58,934 nucleotides of DNA from a virus, in IMG/VR virus record IMGVR_UViG_3300044643_000090, positions 1 to 58,934 of that record. The stretch is one strand, 5' to 3'. The position numbers and the translations under genes are program-made. Below, in pieces: positions 27,042 to 33,004 of this stretch. Within the stretch, counting starts at the first letter, position 1, and every line of letters begins with the position of its first letter. The notes beneath the pieces are model-generated. The model had not been told where the DNA came from and did not search any database. It was given only the letters and a program-made list of their open reading frames with translations.

Positions 27042-27074
27042 TTGACAACCCCGATTCGATCCGGTCCTTATAGA
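27042..27074 (+). promoter_or_regulatory. Possible promoter upstream of the first early gene
   Basis: A perfect TTGACA (27042-27047) is followed 19-20 bases later by CTTATAG. The spacing is longer than usual for sigma-70, so strength is doubtful or an activator may be needed; copy 1 of the palindrome lies 41 bases upstream. Confidence 0.35.
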
Positions 27075-27132
27075 GAGGCCAAACAACGGCACTAATCGAA
27101 ACCGCCCTAAAGGGCTTGCTGGAGAAAACACC

Positions 27133-27717
27133 ATGTCGAATATTGCTAACGTAGTTATCGCCGCTGATGCCACCGTCAAGGTCGGCAAGAAATCCTTCAC
27201 CATTGCTGAAGCAATCAAACATGCTTCCGCCGTCTACGACACCATGTGGCTGATGCAAGAGCAGATGCTCGACCACTATCGTGAAATCGGAACGATTTTG
27301 CTGGGGCTTCAGGCTCTGTTTGCCGATAACCGTAAGGCCTTCGGCCAGTATCTTGCCGGGACCGATCTTGGTTCCATGTCCTTTCAGGACCGTTCTGATG
27401 CAATGTTCCTTGCGGCAAACTGGACTAAGGTCCAGAAACTGAACAAAGACGGTGCCCTTGACACCCTTGGTGTTTCGGCAATCCGGAAGCGTATCAAAGC
27501 TGCCGAAGGCAAAGCCTCGAACGGTGCCGGAAAGCGCAAGATGGACCAGAATGTTTCCCCTAAAGGGGAAGGTGAGGCTGCACCGAAGGCCGAAGCCAAA
27601 GCACCGAAGGTGCAGAATGAAACCGAATTGGCTGATCTTGTCTGGACCCTTATCGCAGATAATGGCTTGGATTTCGCCGCCTTCACCAAGGCACTGATGG
27701 CCAAGCGTAAAAAGTAA
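27133..27717 (+). CDS. First early gene, hypothetical
   Basis: 194 residues. The N-terminal ~120 are helical (SFTIAEAIKHASAVYDTMWL, LLGLQALFADNRKAFGQYLA). The middle is an Ala/Lys/Glu linker (EGEAAPKAEAKAPKVQ) and the last ~40 form another helical unit (LADLVWTLIADNGLDFAAFT). GGAG precedes the ATG. The layout recalls DUF3102-like phage/plasmid proteins, but I cannot assign it. It is alone between palindrome copies 1 and 2 and ends in a strong terminator, so it is a single-gene unit, possibly a regulator. Confidence 0.85.
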   Translation: MSNIANVVIAADATVKVGKKSFTIAEAIKHASAVYDTMWLMQEQMLDHYREIGTILLGLQALFADNRKAFGQYLAGTDLGSMSFQDRSDAMFLAANWTKVQKLNKDGALDTLGVSAIRKRIKAAEGKASNGAGKRKMDQNVSPKGEGEAAPKAEAKAPKVQNETELADLVWTLIADNGLDFAAFTKALMAKRKK

Positions 27718-27731
27718 CCCTTCGGGGTTAC
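27714..27731 (+). terminator. TTCG-tetraloop hairpin at the stop codon
   Basis: GTAACCC-TTCG-GGGTTAC, a perfect 7-bp stem beginning within the TAA of the preceding gene. No T-run follows, so it may act with the next hairpin or protect the mRNA end. Confidence 0.6.
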
Positions 27732-27753
27732 ACCATCATCAAAGCACATTGAG

Positions 27754-27775
27754 AGGCCCCTTCGGGGGCCTTTTT
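27754..27775 (+). terminator. Intrinsic terminator
   Basis: AGGCCCC-TTCG-GGGGCCT followed by TTTT: strong GC stem, stable tetraloop and T-run. It isolates the first early gene from the next operon. Confidence 0.85.
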
Positions 27776-27813
27776 GCATTTCGTTTCCCCTTTAGGGGAT
27801 GGCCAAGGTAATC

Positions 27814-27826
27814 TCGGACGGTCCGA
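27814..27826 (+). promoter_or_regulatory. Palindromic control element, copy 2
   Basis: TAATC-TCGGACGGTCCGA-GGATAGG. A TTCCCC-TTTA-GGGGAA hairpin (27834-27849) lies between it and the AAGGAGAG ribosome site of the next gene. Confidence 0.8.
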
Positions 27827-27864
27827 GGATAGGTTCCCCTTTAGGGGAAAAGGAGAGAAAAACC

Positions 27865-27951
27865 ATGATCGAATTGAGCGTGATCCTGTTTGCCTTTGTG
27901 GTGGGTGCGTTGATCCTGATCTGTGCGCCGCAGGATGATGATGAGGTGTGA
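27865..27951 (+). CDS. 28-aa membrane microprotein
   Basis: Starts ATG 27865 with AAGGAGAG seven bases upstream, the best ribosome site in this stretch. It reads MIELSVILFAFVVGALILIC followed by APQDDDEV: one membrane span with an acidic tail. It is the first frame after palindrome copy 2. Function unknown; small phage membrane peptides often act on host defence or membrane proteins. Confidence 0.6.
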   Translation: MIELSVILFAFVVGALILICAPQDDDEV

Positions 27952-28210
27952 TGTGTGGCATGAGCGTGACCACAAGCCCGACAGGGTGAGCAAGCGTAAG
28001 CGTATGGCGCAACGTGCGGACAAGTGGTGGCGCAGCGTGTGGCATGTGCAGATGTGTATGTCCCCGCATGGGTGCAACGATGTGGACCTAGGTTCTGCCA
28101 AACCATTGACAGTCGATGTGGGCCGTGCTTTTCTAAAGGCTCAGTCACCGCAACAAACCAAATCTAATCTCGGACGGTCCGAGGATACAAACGATGGAGA
28201 TACACGATGA
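27935..28210 (+). CDS. Doubtful basic ORF before palindrome copy 3
   Basis: About 91 residues from ATG 27935 (other ATGs at 27938 and 27941 and a GTG at 27923 are in frame). Basic and Trp/His-rich (HERDHKPDRVSKRKRMAQRA, DKWWRSVWHVQMCM). The last ~15 codons run through palindrome copy 3 and the next ribosome site, which is unusual for a real gene. Overlaps the microprotein's end. Either a real gene or an open frame by chance. Confidence 0.35.
   Translation: MMMRCDVWHERDHKPDRVSKRKRMAQRADKWWRSVWHVQMCMSPHGCNDVDLGSAKPLTVDVGRAFLKAQSPQQTKSNLGRSEDTNDGDTR
28170..28182 (+). promoter_or_regulatory. Palindromic control element, copy 3
   Basis: CTAATC-TCGGACGGTCCGA-GGATACA, 24 bases before the ATG at 28207, with GATGGAGATACACG as leader. 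Confidence 0.8.
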
Positions 28211-28416
28211 CGATGATTGCATACTACCCGAGCAAGAAAGAACTCAAGGCATGTGTGGGTAAGCCTCTGCGCTACGTAGAGACGAGCATGTTTGGTCCTG
28301 AGTATGTGGACAACGGCACCATTGTGGTGGCCAATCGTCCTCACATCACGGGGATGGGGCGTGAGTTCTTCGCTGAGGTGAAGATGAAGGATGGCCTGAT
28401 TGTGGGGGTGAAGTGA
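28207..28416 (+). CDS. Small hypothetical early protein
   Basis: 69 residues: MTMIAYYPSKKELKACVGKP, LRYVETSMFGPEYVDNGTIV, then MGREFFAEVKMKDGLIVGVK. Compact alpha/beta, no motif recognised, looks like a conserved phage early protein. TGGAG lies before the ATG. First gene after palindrome copy 3, followed one base later by the 143-aa gene. Confidence 0.8.
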   Translation: MTMIAYYPSKKELKACVGKPLRYVETSMFGPEYVDNGTIVVANRPHITGMGREFFAEVKMKDGLIVGVK

Positions 28417-28417
28417 G

Positions 28418-28849
28418 ATGGAATACCTGAGCGAGACGTGTCCGATCTATTCCCGTGAGGTGTCACCCGGAATGACGTATGAGCGCCAGCACAATGAGGT
28501 GGAGTGGGACGATTACTACGAGTGCTACACGGGTCTCGACGTGAAGGGCAGGTTTGAAAAGACGAGTGAGCGCCCTGCACTCTGGTGGTGTGTCGCTGTG
28601 TATACCAGTGACCGTGCCTATGGTGGACCCGAGGAGGGTGGCTGGTGGTATAACTGTGGTGGCCTAGTCGAACACGCCAAGATCAAGTTCTTCGACAAGT
28701 ATCAGGATGCCTACGACTACACGCAAGAGTTGTGGGGCTACTGCATGGAAGAGAACAAGGACAGGGGCGACGAGAAGCTGGTGGTCCGTGCCTTCACTGA
28801 GCAACTGCCTGACACGCACTACCCCAAGACGCGACCCTTCTACTCGTAG
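28418..28849 (+). CDS. Hypothetical early protein, acidic and Trp/Tyr-rich
   Basis: 143 residues: EVEWDDYYECYTGLDVKGRF, LWWCVAVYTSDRAYGGPEEG, KFFDKYQDAYDYTQELWGYC. Strongly acidic with many aromatic residues, as in some DNA-mimic or host-inhibiting phage proteins, but that is only a compositional hint. Its stop lies in a TTCTACTCGTA sequence duplicated 24 bases downstream. Confidence 0.8.
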   Translation: MEYLSETCPIYSREVSPGMTYERQHNEVEWDDYYECYTGLDVKGRFEKTSERPALWWCVAVYTSDRAYGGPEEGGWWYNCGGLVEHAKIKFFDKYQDAYDYTQELWGYCMEENKDRGDEKLVVRAFTEQLPDTHYPKTRPFYS

Positions 28850-28873
28850 CGCAGCGAGAACCTTCTACTCGTA
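28838..28873. repeat. Short direct repeat CCTTCTACTCGTA
   Basis: CCTTCTACTCGTA occurs at the end of the 143-aa gene and again 24 bases later in the gap, separated by GCGCAGCGAGAA. A recent local duplication or slippage event. Confidence 0.6.
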
Positions 28874-28887
28874 ACTGAAATCTAATA

Positions 28888-28900
28888 TCGGACGGTCCGA
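28888..28900 (+). promoter_or_regulatory. Palindromic control element, copy 4
   Basis: TCTAATA-TCGGACGGTCCGA-GATTAA, 20 bases before the ATG at 28921, with AAAGGAGAAAC as the ribosome site. Confidence 0.8.
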
Positions 28901-28920
28901 GATTAACCCAAAGGAGAAAC

Positions 28921-29187
28921 ATGATGACGTGGACTACGTGGACTATCACTAACGCCAATGTTGCCAAGAGCTACACCTGCATCACGTGGGAGAGGGAGTG
29001 TGGGGGTGTGAAGCAGACACTCACAATCATGGCATGGAAAGAGGACATGACCCTCTTGGGCCGCTCTGTGTGGGAGCAGGTGACTGTGGAGAAAAGCATC
29101 TCCGGCCATGCTCGTGAGTACATTGACACTGACGACGAAGTCACCCACCACTTCAACAAAACCATGTTCCTAGGAGACGCAGCATGA
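28921..29187 (+). CDS. Hypothetical early protein
   Basis: 88 residues: MMTWTTWTITNANVAKSYTC, TLTIMAWKEDMTLLGRSVWE, ISGHAREYIDTDDEVTHHFN. Beta-rich with many Thr and Trp. No family recognised. Good AAGGAG. First gene of the operon controlled by palindrome copy 4; overlaps the next start by 4 bases. Confidence 0.8.
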   Translation: MMTWTTWTITNANVAKSYTCITWERECGGVKQTLTIMAWKEDMTLLGRSVWEQVTVEKSISGHAREYIDTDDEVTHHFNKTMFLGDAA

Positions 29188-29504
29188 TCTTTATCCGCAC
29201 CTCAATCCTGTCTGGTATCACTCGCACTAAGGAGTTTGATGTGACCGAAGAACAATACAATGCGTGGAAGTATGGCGCTCTGATCCAGAACGTGATGCCC
29301 CACCTGAGTGATGATGACCGGGAGTTCCTGATCTCAGGTGCCACCGCAGAAGAGTGGGAGGCTTTCAATGAGGAGGCTGACTACTCTAGCTACGACGACG
29401 AGGTGGAGGATGACTACGAATACCTGACACCACGCGAGAAGGAGACGAATGACCGTCTTGACATGGGCCGCAACGATGCTGGCGAATACTTGGGGTATAT
29501 GTGA
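29184..29504 (+). CDS. Conserved early phage protein (acidic)
   Basis: 106 residues: EFDVTEEQYNAWKYGALIQN, MPHLSDDDREFLISGATAEE, then an Asp/Glu/Tyr-rich region and a NDRLDMGRNDAGEYLGYM tail. The TxEQYxxWxxGALIQ and LSxDDREFLxSG motifs recur in early regions of many phages. Biochemical role unknown. ATGA overlap with the gene before. Confidence 0.8.
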   Translation: MIFIRTSILSGITRTKEFDVTEEQYNAWKYGALIQNVMPHLSDDDREFLISGATAEEWEAFNEEADYSSYDDEVEDDYEYLTPREKETNDRLDMGRNDAGEYLGYM

Positions 29505-29505
29505 C

Positions 29506-29700
29506 ATGAAATACCACGTGATCCTGACTGACGAGTGTGGTGACGAGTTCTCTGTGGAGATTGAAGCCCGTGATCGTGATGATGCGTGGGACACTGTGCA
29601 GATGGACTACCCTGAGAGTGGGGTGGTGGCTGTGATGGAGTCCCGAGGCTACCGCACTGAGGCTAGAAACAGAACCTTCAATGAGATGTGGGAGAACTGA
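29506..29700 (+). CDS. Small early protein
   Basis: 64 residues from ATG 29506, directly after the previous TGA; an upstream in-frame ATG at 29449 would overlap that gene heavily. Sequence MKYHVILTDECGDEFSVEIE, ARDRDDAWDTVQMDYPESGV: ferredoxin-like alpha/beta pattern seen in small phage proteins. Function unknown. Confidence 0.75.
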   Translation: MKYHVILTDECGDEFSVEIEARDRDDAWDTVQMDYPESGVVAVMESRGYRTEARNRTFNEMWEN

Positions 29701-29701
29701 G

Positions 29702-29860
29702 ATGATCCGTGAACTGGAATACTTCGACACTGAGATTGAGGCTATCGCAGAGGGTGATCGCTGCAAGGCCCTGCTGTATGGGTATGGATACAGATACCGT
29801 GTATACTACGCTGATGGTGCATGGGTTCTGGATTCAGAACGCTACTCTTCCTGCGATTGA
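29702..29860 (+). CDS. 52-aa early protein
   Basis: ATG 29702 follows the preceding TGA by one base. Sequence starts MIRELEYFDTEIEAIAEGDR and continues LLYGYGYRYRVYYADGAWVL, rich in Tyr. Stop at 29858-29860. Tight packing and codon use like neighbours support it. Function unknown. Confidence 0.7.
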   Translation: MIRELEYFDTEIEAIAEGDRCKALLYGYGYRYRVYYADGAWVLDSERYSSCD

Positions 29861-29871
29861 AAGGACACAGC

Positions 29872-30021
29872 ATGGCTGACGCAAGAGACTTCTTTATCAT
29901 CATGTGGATCGTGATGCAGGGTGCAAGCTGGATGATGCCTGATGCCTATGGCAACTTCAAAGCCTTGGAAGAGGTGGCATACATGGAAACCTTGGAGATT
30001 CTGGGGGTGTGGGATGAGTGA
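29872..30021 (+). CDS. 49-aa early protein
   Basis: ATG 29872 with AAGGA ten bases upstream is preferred to the longer open frame. Sequence MADARDFFIIMWIVMQGASW, then EVAYMETLEILGVWDE: a hydrophobic first half (possibly membrane-associated) and an acidic end. It overlaps the next gene by 8 bases. Confidence 0.65.
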   Translation: MADARDFFIIMWIVMQGASWMMPDAYGNFKALEEVAYMETLEILGVWDE

Positions 30022-30235
30022 GACAATAACCAAGCTGGATCGTTTCCTTGCCCGTGATCCCTACCTGTTCATGGAGATTGAGGGTTACAAACTCTGGGAA
30101 CACCCCACATACGGGGACACAGCACCCATCTACATGTCTACCCCCGGTGGTAGGCTCATCAACACAGGCTTCTACGATCTGGACGACTTCGATCTGGACC
30201 TCTGCGTAGAGCTTGACAGAGACGCCAAACACTGA
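30014..30235 (+). CDS. Small early protein, last gene of palindrome-4 operon
   Basis: 73 residues from ATG 30014. Sequence MSETITKLDRFLARDPYLFM, PTYGDTAPIYMSTPGGRLIN, YDLDDFDLDLCVELDRD. Beta-rich with an acidic end. No family recognised. Confidence 0.75.
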   Translation: MSETITKLDRFLARDPYLFMEIEGYKLWEHPTYGDTAPIYMSTPGGRLINTGFYDLDDFDLDLCVELDRDAKH

Positions 30236-30244
30236 CACTTAATA

Positions 30245-30257
30245 TCGGACGGTCCGA
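30245..30257 (+). promoter_or_regulatory. Palindromic control element, copy 5
   Basis: TTAATA-TCGGACGGTCCGA-GAATAGA, 20 bases before the ATG at 30278, with ATGGAGAGACGC as leader. Last copy found on the map. Confidence 0.8.
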
Positions 30258-30277
30258 GAATAGAATGGAGAGACGCA

Positions 30278-30868
30278 ATGACTACCGAAGTTCGCAACAT
30301 CCTCAGGGTGTATCGCCAAGCAACCCTGCAGGAACATGATCGTGGCACCAAGTGGTATGCTGATGCCAAGGCACAGGCTCAGTCCATCGCCAACCTGCAT
30401 GATGTGCCACTGCGTATTGTGGTGGGTGTCATTGCTGCACTCTCTCCCAACAACAAGTGGGAACGCAACGTGATGGATGCCAGCAACATGATCGCTGTGT
30501 TCCTGCGTGGTGATCCTGTCGATGTGTGCAAGCCCTGCACCTACAGCAAGATGCGTGACAAGGCATGGTCAGTGATCGAACAGATGCCAGAGGATGATGA
30601 TGCAGTCATGCGTATCCTCAACGGCCAGAAGATTGTGTCATTCTTCTGCAACATCATGGGCCACGACAACTGCACCATTGATGGTCACGCATACAACATC
30701 GCCAAGGGCAAGCGTGTGACCCTGACTGACAACGAGACGGGCATGGGTAAGGCTGAGTATCAGAAGATGCAGGCTGCTTACTACCGTGCTGCTAAGCGTA
30801 TCGGGTTGAAGGTTTATGAACTGCAGGCTATCACTTGGGTAGTCTGGAAGCGCATCCACAACATCTGA
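30278..30868 (+). CDS. Conserved phage protein with DNA-glycosylase-like (HhH-GPD) pattern
   Basis: 196 residues, all-helical. VVGVIAALSPNNKWERNVMD is a conserved block. ILNGQKIVSFFCNIMGHDNC-TIDGHAYNIA resembles the hairpin-plus-(V/I)D-x-H region of HhH-GPD glycosylases, and YELQAITWVVWKR ends the fold. I recall this as a DUF7178-type family of phages. A DNA-base repair or base-modification-related role is inference; no catalytic Lys/Asp pair can be fixed. First gene after palindrome copy 5. Confidence 0.75.
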   Translation: MTTEVRNILRVYRQATLQEHDRGTKWYADAKAQAQSIANLHDVPLRIVVGVIAALSPNNKWERNVMDASNMIAVFLRGDPVDVCKPCTYSKMRDKAWSVIEQMPEDDDAVMRILNGQKIVSFFCNIMGHDNCTIDGHAYNIAKGKRVTLTDNETGMGKAEYQKMQAAYYRAAKRIGLKVYELQAITWVVWKRIHNI

Positions 30869-30882
30869 ACAGGAGCAACAAC

Positions 30883-31107
30883 ATGTTCATCATTCTCGCC
30901 GCAACCAAACCCCTGAATGATCGCACTCAGGGTTTCCGCTTCAACTTCTTCAACCAGAAGGGGCTGTATCGTAAGCGCAAGTTCAAGTCCCGCCCGCTGT
31001 CTGTCACCAAGGATGCCTGCATGGTGGGCATCCACTGGGGCAAGCGTTCCCTCTACCTTGAGCGTCACAACACTGGCACTCGTGCTCTCTTCCACTTTGC
31101 AGGATAG
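30883..31107 (+). CDS. Small basic early protein
   Basis: 74 residues from ATG 30883 with AGGAG ten bases upstream. MFIILAATKPLNDRTQGFRF, NQKGLYRKRKFKSRPLSVTK, then HWGKRSLYLERHNTGTRALF. Strongly basic beta-rich protein, possibly nucleic-acid binding. No family recognised. Confidence 0.7.
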   Translation: MFIILAATKPLNDRTQGFRFNFFNQKGLYRKRKFKSRPLSVTKDACMVGIHWGKRSLYLERHNTGTRALFHFAG

Positions 31108-31111
31108 CCCA

Positions 31112-31240
31112 ATGAAAGCTGCACTCGAACTGAAACTGCTGGACATGTGTGAGAAACTCTTGCCCAAGACTACTGAACGTAGTAACCCTGAACTCAAGAA
31201 ACTCTTATCAGAGATCAGGAAAAGTTTGGAGGGAGCATGA
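31112..31240 (+). CDS. 42-aa helical protein
   Basis: ATG 31112. MKAALELKLLDMCEKLLPKT then SNPELKKLLSEIRKSLEGA: amphipathic helices with Leu periodicity. Stop overlaps the next ATG as ATGA (31237). Function unknown. Confidence 0.7.
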   Translation: MKAALELKLLDMCEKLLPKTTERSNPELKKLLSEIRKSLEGA

Positions 31241-31626
31241 TACCAGAGGATACGCCTGCCGGGATGGACAACTGTGGCATTGTCTCTGTCGCCACTCTGG
31301 CAGGCATACCATACCGAGATGCTGAGAGGGTGTTCATCCTCCTGCATAAGAGACGAGACTTCACGAGTGTGTGGGAGAGGCTTGATGCCTTTGCTCACTT
31401 GGGCATGAGGGTGCGTGAAGAGATGCACTACCGCAGCCCCAAGCCCACACTCAGGAAGTGGCTGACCACCACGTATGACCCTGCCCACAACTACAGTGTG
31501 ACGATCACAGGCCACGTGCTCACCATCAAGGATGGTCTTGTGCTGGATCAGGTGTATCGCATAGGCATACCAACTGCACAATCACCCTACAAAAGGAAGC
31601 GTGTGCAGTCACACATCAAACTCTGA
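31237..31626 (+). CDS. Papain-like fold protein with Cys/His/Asp (C39-like peptidase candidate)
   Basis: 129 residues. MDNCGIVSVATLAGIPYRDA places a Cys at the start of a helix, as in papain-like and C39 peptidases. YSVTITGHVLTIKDGLVLDQ gives the His and a following Asp, the usual H ... D order. Middle region helical (RVFILLHKRRDFTSVWERLD). The C-terminus is basic. It could cleave a protein, deamidate or be inactive; substrate unknown. It sits in the early operon among presumed host-directed genes. Confidence 0.65.
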   Translation: MIPEDTPAGMDNCGIVSVATLAGIPYRDAERVFILLHKRRDFTSVWERLDAFAHLGMRVREEMHYRSPKPTLRKWLTTTYDPAHNYSVTITGHVLTIKDGLVLDQVYRIGIPTAQSPYKRKRVQSHIKL

Positions 31627-31635
31627 GGAGACAGC

Positions 31636-31797
31636 ATGGACTCATTCATCAAACACGCAGGGCTGATCTGGCAGCAGGACGGATGCACTGTGGACCAAGC
31701 AAGGTTCAAGGCATGGTGCGAGGGGCCAGAGGGCTACAAGAAACGACTAGAAGCACAGAAAGAAAACCTATCTCAAGTCGAGGAGACTGACGAATGA
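31636..31797 (+). CDS. 53-aa early protein
   Basis: ATG 31636 with GAGGAG eight bases upstream. MDSFIKHAGLIWQQDGCTVD, then QARFKAWCEGPEGYKKRLEA and an acidic tail. The stop overlaps the next ATG. Function unknown. Confidence 0.7.
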   Translation: MDSFIKHAGLIWQQDGCTVDQARFKAWCEGPEGYKKRLEAQKENLSQVEETDE

Positions 31798-32147
31798 CCG
31801 CTAATGAAACACGTTTCTTTACTTACGGCCAGAACAACTCTGGTGGTGTATTCGATCTGACAGATGATGTGACCCACTGGGTTATCATTGAGGCGGAAGA
31901 TGCAGCCGAAGCCAATGCCAAACTTGAGCATCTTGGTGGCTACTTCGATGGTTGTGAGGCTGACATTGATTGTTCCTGCTGTGGTGATCGTTGGTATGCC
32001 CAGATGGATGAAGACGCAGGGGAGCCAGAGCCTATGATCTACGGGCATACACCCTCTGAGTATGTGACAGACAGACCTTTCATGTGGATGCCAGAGGGCA
32101 AAGAGGTTGTCGTTCACTACGCTGATGGTCGGAAGGAGTGGTTCTGA
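31794..32147 (+). CDS. Conserved early phage protein with CSCCGDRW motif
   Basis: 117 residues: RFFTYGQNNSGGVFDLTDDV, WVIIEAEDAAEANAKLEHLG, DIDCSCCGDRWYAQMDEDAG. The FTYxQNNSGG and DCxCCGDRW motifs are found in small proteins of many phages (DUF7296-like, from memory). The Cys cluster may bind metal. Role unknown. Overlaps neighbours on both sides (ATGA and TGATG). Confidence 0.8.
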   Translation: MTANETRFFTYGQNNSGGVFDLTDDVTHWVIIEAEDAAEANAKLEHLGGYFDGCEADIDCSCCGDRWYAQMDEDAGEPEPMIYGHTPSEYVTDRPFMWMPEGKEVVVHYADGRKEWF

Positions 32148-32218
32148 TGAACACCTGCCCACCCTGTAACAACAACTGCAACCAAGGCCGTGACTGCCCA
32201 AAGAGGAAGCCGAAATGA
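32147..32218 (+). CDS. 23-aa Cys-rich microprotein
   Basis: ATG 32147 overlaps the previous TGA, and its own TGA overlaps the next ATG. MNTCPPCNNNCNQGRDCPKR has five Cys in a knuckle-like arrangement; NCNQGRDCP-type microproteins occur in many phages. Likely metal-binding. Function unknown. Confidence 0.65.
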   Translation: MNTCPPCNNNCNQGRDCPKRKPK

Positions 32219-32403
32219 GTGAGCCTTCACATGACGCACAGCAAGTTTGCATCCATCTCAAGTGGGGGTGGCTCCCTGTCGTGATGGTGCGGAAGTCGTA
32301 CCCAGAGGATCGATACAGTTGGGTGTGGGGGAGATGGCGCATGGCGAGGCTTGGTGAAGTTGTACATCTGAACTCGCTGTTGATGAAGACATGGAGAGAC
32401 TGA
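32215..32403 (+). CDS. Small Trp-rich early protein
   Basis: 62 residues: MSEPSHDAQQVCIHLKWGWL, YSWVWGRWRMARLGEVVHLN. Basic and rich in Trp. Its start overlaps the microprotein and it ends one base before the next gene. No family recognised. Confidence 0.65.
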   Translation: MSEPSHDAQQVCIHLKWGWLPVVMVRKSYPEDRYSWVWGRWRMARLGEVVHLNSLLMKTWRD

Positions 32404-32404
32404 C

Positions 32405-33004
32405 ATGACTGACGAAGAACTGGTGAAGCGGCTGCGGGAGTGGGATCATTGCTGGCCAGCGCGATGGCTTGAAAGTGCTGTTGCTGAAGCCGCCGACCGC
32501 ATTGACGAACTCGAAGTCAGTCTTCAAGCAGTGCTGGACCGTGAAGCTGAAACCACCGCCCGGTATGACGCGAAGCTGGAAACCCTGACCGAGCAACTCG
32601 AAGCCGCCCGTGCTGACGCCAAGGAGGCCGAGGGTTATGCGGAGGGGCTGGAACGTGACCTCAAGACCTGCTGCATGGAGCAGGGTGTGATGGATAACAC
32701 CGTTGCTGAGTTGGAGAAGCAGTGCGAAGGCTTGATGCAGGCCGGAATGAACAATGGTCAGGCGCTTATTCTTGCCGAGGCCAAGCTGGCGAAGGCGGTG
32801 GAGGCGGTAAGTTTGACTGTTAGAGCCGACAACTTGCGAGAAGCCTACCACGCACTGCCTAACGATCATAACCGCATCGGGGACAAGAGATCGCGCAAGG
32901 GCCATGCGCGTGAAGCGTGGCTGCGTGCCTTTAGAAAAGCAGCGAAAACATCACGCGCCGTGCTGGCCGAGATTGAGGGTTTAGGTGTTAAACAAACTGG
33001 TTGA
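32405..33004 (+). CDS. Coiled-coil early protein with Ead/Ea22-like N-terminus
   Basis: 199 residues. MTDEELVKRLREWDHCW and AAEAADRIDELEVSLQAVLD are typical of a widespread, modular phage early family. A long coiled coil follows (TLTEQLEAARADAKEAEGYA) and a basic end. Base use is visibly GC-richer than in neighbours (many GCG, GCC and CGC codons), a hint of recent acquisition. Its stop lies inside the tRNA promoter. Function unknown. Confidence 0.75.
   Translation: MTDEELVKRLREWDHCWPARWLESAVAEAADRIDELEVSLQAVLDREAETTARYDAKLETLTEQLEAARADAKEAEGYAEGLERDLKTCCMEQGVMDNTVAELEKQCEGLMQAGMNNGQALILAEAKLAKAVEAVSLTVRADNLREAYHALPNDHNRIGDKRSRKGHAREAWLRAFRKAAKTSRAVLAEIEGLGVKQTG

Larger units (their letters stand above)
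26967..27849. repeat. Five CCC-TTTA/TAAA-GGG mini-hairpins
   Basis: TACCC-TTTA-GGGTA (26967-26980), GCCC-TAAA-GGGC (27104-27115), TTCCCC-TAAA-GGGGAA (27555-27570, inside a gene), TCCCC-TTTA-GGGGA (27786-27799) and TTCCCC-TTTA-GGGGAA (27834-27849). The element occurs in both orientations and is interleaved with the first two palindromic operators. Confidence 0.65.

Noticed and set aside
26973-27276. Two minus-strand frames over the first early gene's leader
   Set aside because: They cover the palindrome and hairpins, lack ribosome sites and have no domain pattern.
26985-30260. Palindrome as a T7-type phage RNA polymerase promoter (it shares TAAT and ATAG)
   Set aside because: TAAT-to-ATAG distance is six bases longer than in T7 promoters, the core is palindromic, and no single-subunit RNA polymerase gene is present.
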